This document shows, piece after piece, positions 5,904 to 8,711 of a DNA stretch of 8,711 nt. A program made the position numbers and the translations under genes. Below the pieces are notes generated by a model, which was not told the origin of the DNA, did no database searches, and worked only from the letters and a program-made list of their open reading frames with translations. The stretch spans positions 1-8,711 of the forward strand of contig JBEBBU010000056.1 of NCBI GenBank assembly GCA_041158225.1, in the 5' to 3' direction. How positions within the stretch are numbered: position 1 is the stretch's first letter; every line of letters starts with the position of its first letter. Source of the stretch: JBEBBU01 sp041158225 (lineage in GTDB: Bacteria; Pseudomonadota; Gammaproteobacteria; Methylococcales; Methylococcaceae).

Positions 5904-7454
5904 ATGGATGACTGCTTGCTTACACCATGGAAAACGGGAGGTTATAAGGTCGCCATCGTCAGCACCAGCATGATGGTCCTGTGCAGCGGCTGTGATGGAG
6001 GGCTGCTGATGACGGTGGGGCCTGATTACCGTCAGCCTGCGCCCATGGTGGCTGCTGGCTGGCAGGCCGGTCAGCTGGCATCAGCTGGGACCCATGCAGT
6101 CATGCCGGCTGATATCCATGACTGGTGGGCCAGATTCAATGATCCCGAACTCATGCGCATGATGACCGAGGCGCAGCGGATCAGTGCATCCGTTGCTGAT
6201 GCGCGGGCAAGCATCGAAGAAGCCAGGGCAGGGGTGGTGCTGGCTACGGCTCAGGGCCTGCCGCGACTGGATACCCAGGTTGACATGATGAGGGCGCGAA
6301 CCACTTTTGGTACGCCACCGTTTGACTGGACGCGCTATCAGGCAGGGCTGCAGTCTAACTGGGAAATCGATCTTTTTGGTGGGATAGCCCGTCAGCGCGA
6401 AGCTGCTGCAGGTCATCTTGCTGCCCGTCAGCATGCCTGGCACGCTGCCAGAGTGTCATTGGCGGTTGAAGTGGCCAATGCCTACACGGGATTCCGTTAT
6501 TGCCAGATGCTGGTGGATATCGCCACTCAGGACGTGCAGTCCAGAAGCCAGTCAGCCCGCCTGGTCGATCTTGCCGGTCGCGCAGGTCTGAGGCCACCTG
6601 CGGATATGGCGCTGGCCAGTGCCAGTCGTGCCGACAGTGAGGAAGGTCTGTTACGGCAGTCGGGGGAATGCGACAAGGCTGTCAAGGCACTGGTAGCGTT
6701 GAGCGGGCTCTCGGAAGCGGAAGTGCGTTACCGGCTGATGGCCGGGGCGCCTGACCGGCAGCATCTTCCCGAACCTCCCCCTTTCAGGATTGAAGCCTTG
6801 CCTGTCAAGGTACTGCTGCAGCGTCCCGATGTGGCAGAGGCTGAGGAGCAGTTGGCGGAATCTAGCGCAAAAATTGGTGTGGAAGAAGCCAGACGCTATC
6901 CCAGATTCAGCCTGACTGGCAATATCACCCCGCAGTTGCAGACCGTCAGCGGCATGAGCATGCTCAGCCCCTATGCGGCGGGAGCCAGTGCAGCCAGTAC
7001 TTATTTTGCCAATACCTGGTCCTTTGGTCCGACACTCACCATGCCTCTTTTTGATGCGGGTAAAAGGCTGGCTGATGTTGAGGCTGCCCGTGTCCGTTTC
7101 GAAGCCGCCCAGACCCGTTTCCAGTCCACGGTCAGAATGGCAGTCAGGGAGGTTGAGCAAGCTCTGGTTCGCCTCATGACCAGCGAAGGCCGTTTACCCA
7201 AAGCCATGGAGGCGCTTCATGGTTATGAACGCAATATGCATGCAACCGACCGTCTTTACCGTGCCGGTTTCAGCAGTCTTCTTGAACTGGAACAGGCACG
7301 TCGCCAGACACTGGCAGCGCGCAGGGTACTGGCGGATCTGGAACAGGAGCGGGTATCAGCATGGATAGCACTTTACCGTGCCGCCGGCGGAGGATGGCAT
7401 GATCCAGAAGCAAAGACAGGGGAGAGCGCTGACCATGCCAGTCACAGGGAATAA
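5904..7454 (+). CDS. RND efflux outer-membrane factor, NodT-family lipoprotein
   Basis: Outer-membrane channel of a tripartite efflux pump (TolC/OprM/NodT family), 516 residues. VGPDYRQP (38-45) is the conserved family start, followed by WWARFNDPEL (74-83). Two outer-membrane efflux repeats occupy about residues 70-270 and 300-495, with NWEIDLFGG (152-160), LLQRPDVAEAEEQL (304-317), YPRFSLTGNI (332-341), PLFDAGKR (381-388), YRAGFSSLLELEQARRQ (452-468) and ALYRAAGGGW (489-498). The likely lipidated residue is Cys30, but the lipobox LCSGC has Cys, not Leu, at -3, and the Cys lies about nine residues before GPDY, farther than usual. The start at 5904 is the only in-frame ATG ahead of the signal region and has no Shine-Dalgarno sequence. 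A strong GGGAGG (5936-5941) stands seven bases before an in-frame GTC (5949). The true start is therefore uncertain. It is the first gene of an outer-membrane factor, adaptor, pump operon and overlaps the adaptor gene. Confidence 0.93.
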   Translation: MDDCLLTPWKTGGYKVAIVSTSMMVLCSGCDGGLLMTVGPDYRQPAPMVAAGWQAGQLASAGTHAVMPADIHDWWARFNDPELMRMMTEAQRISASVADARASIEEARAGVVLATAQGLPRLDTQVDMMRARTTFGTPPFDWTRYQAGLQSNWEIDLFGGIARQREAAAGHLAARQHAWHAARVSLAVEVANAYTGFRYCQMLVDIATQDVQSRSQSARLVDLAGRAGLRPPADMALASASRADSEEGLLRQSGECDKAVKALVALSGLSEAEVRYRLMAGAPDRQHLPEPPPFRIEALPVKVLLQRPDVAEAEEQLAESSAKIGVEEARRYPRFSLTGNITPQLQTVSGMSMLSPYAAGASAASTYFANTWSFGPTLTMPLFDAGKRLADVEAARVRFEAAQTRFQSTVRMAVREVEQALVRLMTSEGRLPKAMEALHGYERNMHATDRLYRAGFSSLLELEQARRQTLAARRVLADLEQERVSAWIALYRAAGGGWHDPEAKTGESADHASHRE

Positions 7455-8556
7455 ACAACGTCACATCATCATGTGCTTGGCGCTGGTCATGGCAGGGTGC
7501 TGCCTGCCTGATATTGCGGCTGTCACCTGGGCTGGGGAAGCCCGTCCAGTGCAGGAAGGAACGCCCGTACTCACCGTAGAGCCGGTGCAGCCTGTCAGGT
7601 TCAGTCTGCCTGTCAGGATTTCTGCCAACGGATCGATTGCGCCCTGGCAGGAGGCAGTGATCAGTGCGGAACTCGGTGGTGTCCAGCTGCTGGAAATTCT
7701 GGCCCAGGTAGGTGATCAGGTCAAAAAAGGACAGGTACTAGCCGTTTTTGATCGTGAAAGAGTGGCTGCCGATGTTGAGAACAGCCGCGCTGTGCTGGCG
7801 GAGGCCGAAGCCATGCTTGAGGAATCCAGGGAAAATGCCCGTCGGGTTCGCGACATTATTGATGAAGGCGCCATGAGTGCCCTGCAGGCGGGGCAGTATC
7901 TGACTGCGGAAAAAACTGCGGAGGCGCGGGTTCGGGCAGCCCGTGCCCATCTGGATATACAGAACCTGCGCATGAAACATACGCGGGTAGTGGCCAATGA
8001 TGATGGCATCATTACCCGGCGCCAGGCGGTTCTTGGTGTCGTCACTCAGGAAGGGCAGGAACTGTTTCGTCTGATCCGGCAGAACCGTCTTGAATGGCAT
8101 GCTGAAGTCACGGCCAGTGAACTGTTCCGTCTGCGTGCCGGCAGCAGGGTCGAGTATACGGTGCCTGATGTCGGATCTTCCACAGGGCAGGTGCGCATGG
8201 TGGGCCCAGGCCTGGATCCGGGTAGCCGTTATGGCACTGTGTATGTGGATCTGCCTGGTGCCATGGAACAGGGTTTCAGGCCTGGCATGTATGCTCAGGG
8301 CTATTTTCTGCTTGGATCATCTGAGGGGCTGATGCTGCCACGTTCTGCGATCACGCTCAGGGATGGTTTCAGCTATGTTTTCCGTCTGTCGGAAACGGGT
8401 AAGGGTATGGCCAGGCTCGAAGAAGTCAAAATCAGACTCGGGCGCAGCGAGGGTGATCTGGTGGAAGTACTGGAAGGCATTCAGGCGGATGACCGGGTGG
8501 TACGCTCAGGGGGCGCCTTCCTCTCTGGGGGAGATCAGGTCAGGCTATTGCCATGA
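7399..8556 (+). CDS. RND efflux periplasmic adaptor (HlyD/MFP family)
   Basis: Membrane-fusion protein linking the inner-membrane pump to the outer-membrane channel, 385 residues from this start. The signal sequence (KQRHIIMCLALVMAGCC) has a Cys pair at 34-35, so it may be a lipoprotein with lipobox VMAGC; cleavage by signal peptidase I after TWA is the alternative. Two lipoyl half-motifs (about 89-118, GDQVKKGQVLAVFD; and 192-226, DDGIITRRQAVLGVVTQEGQ) flank a coiled-coil hairpin (about 119-185, rich in Ala, Glu and Arg). A beta-barrel follows (RPGMYAQGYF, 294-303) and then the membrane-proximal domain. The start at 7399 is chosen for GGAGG five bases upstream (7389-7393). ATG at 7435 (373 residues, weaker AGGGGAG ten bases upstream) gives a more usual signal-peptide n-region; GTG at 7378 is unlikely. 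The gene overlaps the preceding one by 56 or 20 bases. Its stop overlaps the next start as ATGA. Confidence 0.93.
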   Translation: MIQKQRQGRALTMPVTGNKQRHIIMCLALVMAGCCLPDIAAVTWAGEARPVQEGTPVLTVEPVQPVRFSLPVRISANGSIAPWQEAVISAELGGVQLLEILAQVGDQVKKGQVLAVFDRERVAADVENSRAVLAEAEAMLEESRENARRVRDIIDEGAMSALQAGQYLTAEKTAEARVRAARAHLDIQNLRMKHTRVVANDDGIITRRQAVLGVVTQEGQELFRLIRQNRLEWHAEVTASELFRLRAGSRVEYTVPDVGSSTGQVRMVGPGLDPGSRYGTVYVDLPGAMEQGFRPGMYAQGYFLLGSSEGLMLPRSAITLRDGFSYVFRLSETGKGMARLEEVKIRLGRSEGDLVEVLEGIQADDRVVRSGGAFLSGGDQVRLLP

Positions 8557-8711
8557 ATATCTCCGCCAGCTGTATCCGCTCGCCTTTGCCGGCCGTGATG
8601 CTGTTTTTCCTGCTGTCGCTGGCAGGATTTTACTGTTTTGGCATCATGAAAGTGCAGAACTTTCCGGATCTGGACTTTCCTACCGTGACCATTGCGGCCA
8701 GCCTTCCCGGG
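8553..8711 (+). CDS. RND-family inner-membrane efflux transporter, 5' part only
   Basis: The first 53 codons of an AcrB-type proton-driven pump, cut by the window end. After a short cytoplasmic start (ISASCIRSPLPA) comes transmembrane helix 1 (VMLFFLLSLAGFYCFGIM) and then VQNFPDLDFPTVTIAASLPG. This is the characteristic opening of the periplasmic porter domain in the HAE-1 branch (hydrophobic and amphiphilic drug exporters), rather than the heavy-metal (CzcA/CusA) branch. The ATG overlaps the adaptor stop by four bases (ATGA), so translation is probably coupled. The substrate cannot be judged from this fragment. Confidence 0.92.
   Translation, partial: MNISASCIRSPLPAVMLFFLLSLAGFYCFGIMKVQNFPDLDFPTVTIAASLPG

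Noticed and set aside
6651..7160. Minus-strand open frame of 169 codons within the outer-membrane factor
   Set aside because: It is antisense to well-matched family motifs of the NodT-type protein and has no recognisable motif of its own.
8553..8711. Heavy-metal (CzcA/CusA) type RND pump
   Set aside because: The sequence after helix 1 (NFPDLDFPTVTIAASLPG) follows the drug-exporter (HAE-1) pattern, and the adaptor lacks obvious metal-binding His/Met clusters.
1..8711. CRISPR array, tRNA, rRNA, insertion sequence or prophage features
   Set aside because: Reading both strands showed no regularly spaced repeats, cloverleaf-like genes, transposase motifs or terminal inverted repeats.

Overview
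The window suggests a proteobacterium (beta or gamma class) of moderate GC content that probably fixes CO2 or grows on one-carbon or inorganic energy sources. The reasons are a CbbR-type LysR regulator (the usual activator of Calvin-cycle genes), an anaplerotic PEP carboxylase paired with a beta-carbonic anhydrase, an NhaR-type regulator, and a Gram-negative tripartite RND efflux system with an outer-membrane lipoprotein. The exact genus cannot be fixed from the sequence alone. No rRNA, tRNA, CRISPR array, insertion sequence or phage gene was seen.

Layout. Positions 1-79 hold a plausible promoter and a perfect 7-bp inverted repeat upstream of cbbR (80-994, +). cbbR converges on a two-gene minus-strand operon: beta-carbonic anhydrase (4549-3881) followed by ppc (3884-1035). 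The two genes overlap by four bases (ATGA), so they are probably translationally coupled. A 123-bp AT-rich divergent region (4550-4672) separates this operon from nhaR (4673-5608, +). nhaR runs almost end to end into a small minus-strand gene (5783-5613) for a 56-residue protein with a C-terminal membrane segment. After another divergent gap (5784-5903), which carries a perfect 8-bp inverted repeat, comes a plus-strand efflux operon. It encodes an outer-membrane factor (5904-7454), a periplasmic adaptor (7399-8556) and an RND inner-membrane pump cut by the window edge (8553-8711+).

How the genes work together. Carbonic anhydrase makes bicarbonate, the carbon substrate of PEP carboxylase, which forms oxaloacetate. 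The tight overlap suggests the pair is a dedicated bicarbonate-supply and anaplerotic unit. The flanking CbbR-like and NhaR-like regulators fit carbon-status and Na+/pH control, but only their positions support that link. The efflux operon looks like a separate unit.

No clearly new biological system is visible. The points most worth a second look are the carbonic anhydrase/PEP carboxylase coupling next to two LysR regulators, two near-perfect palindromic operator candidates, the unusual start and lipobox of the outer-membrane factor, and the uncharacterised small membrane protein.
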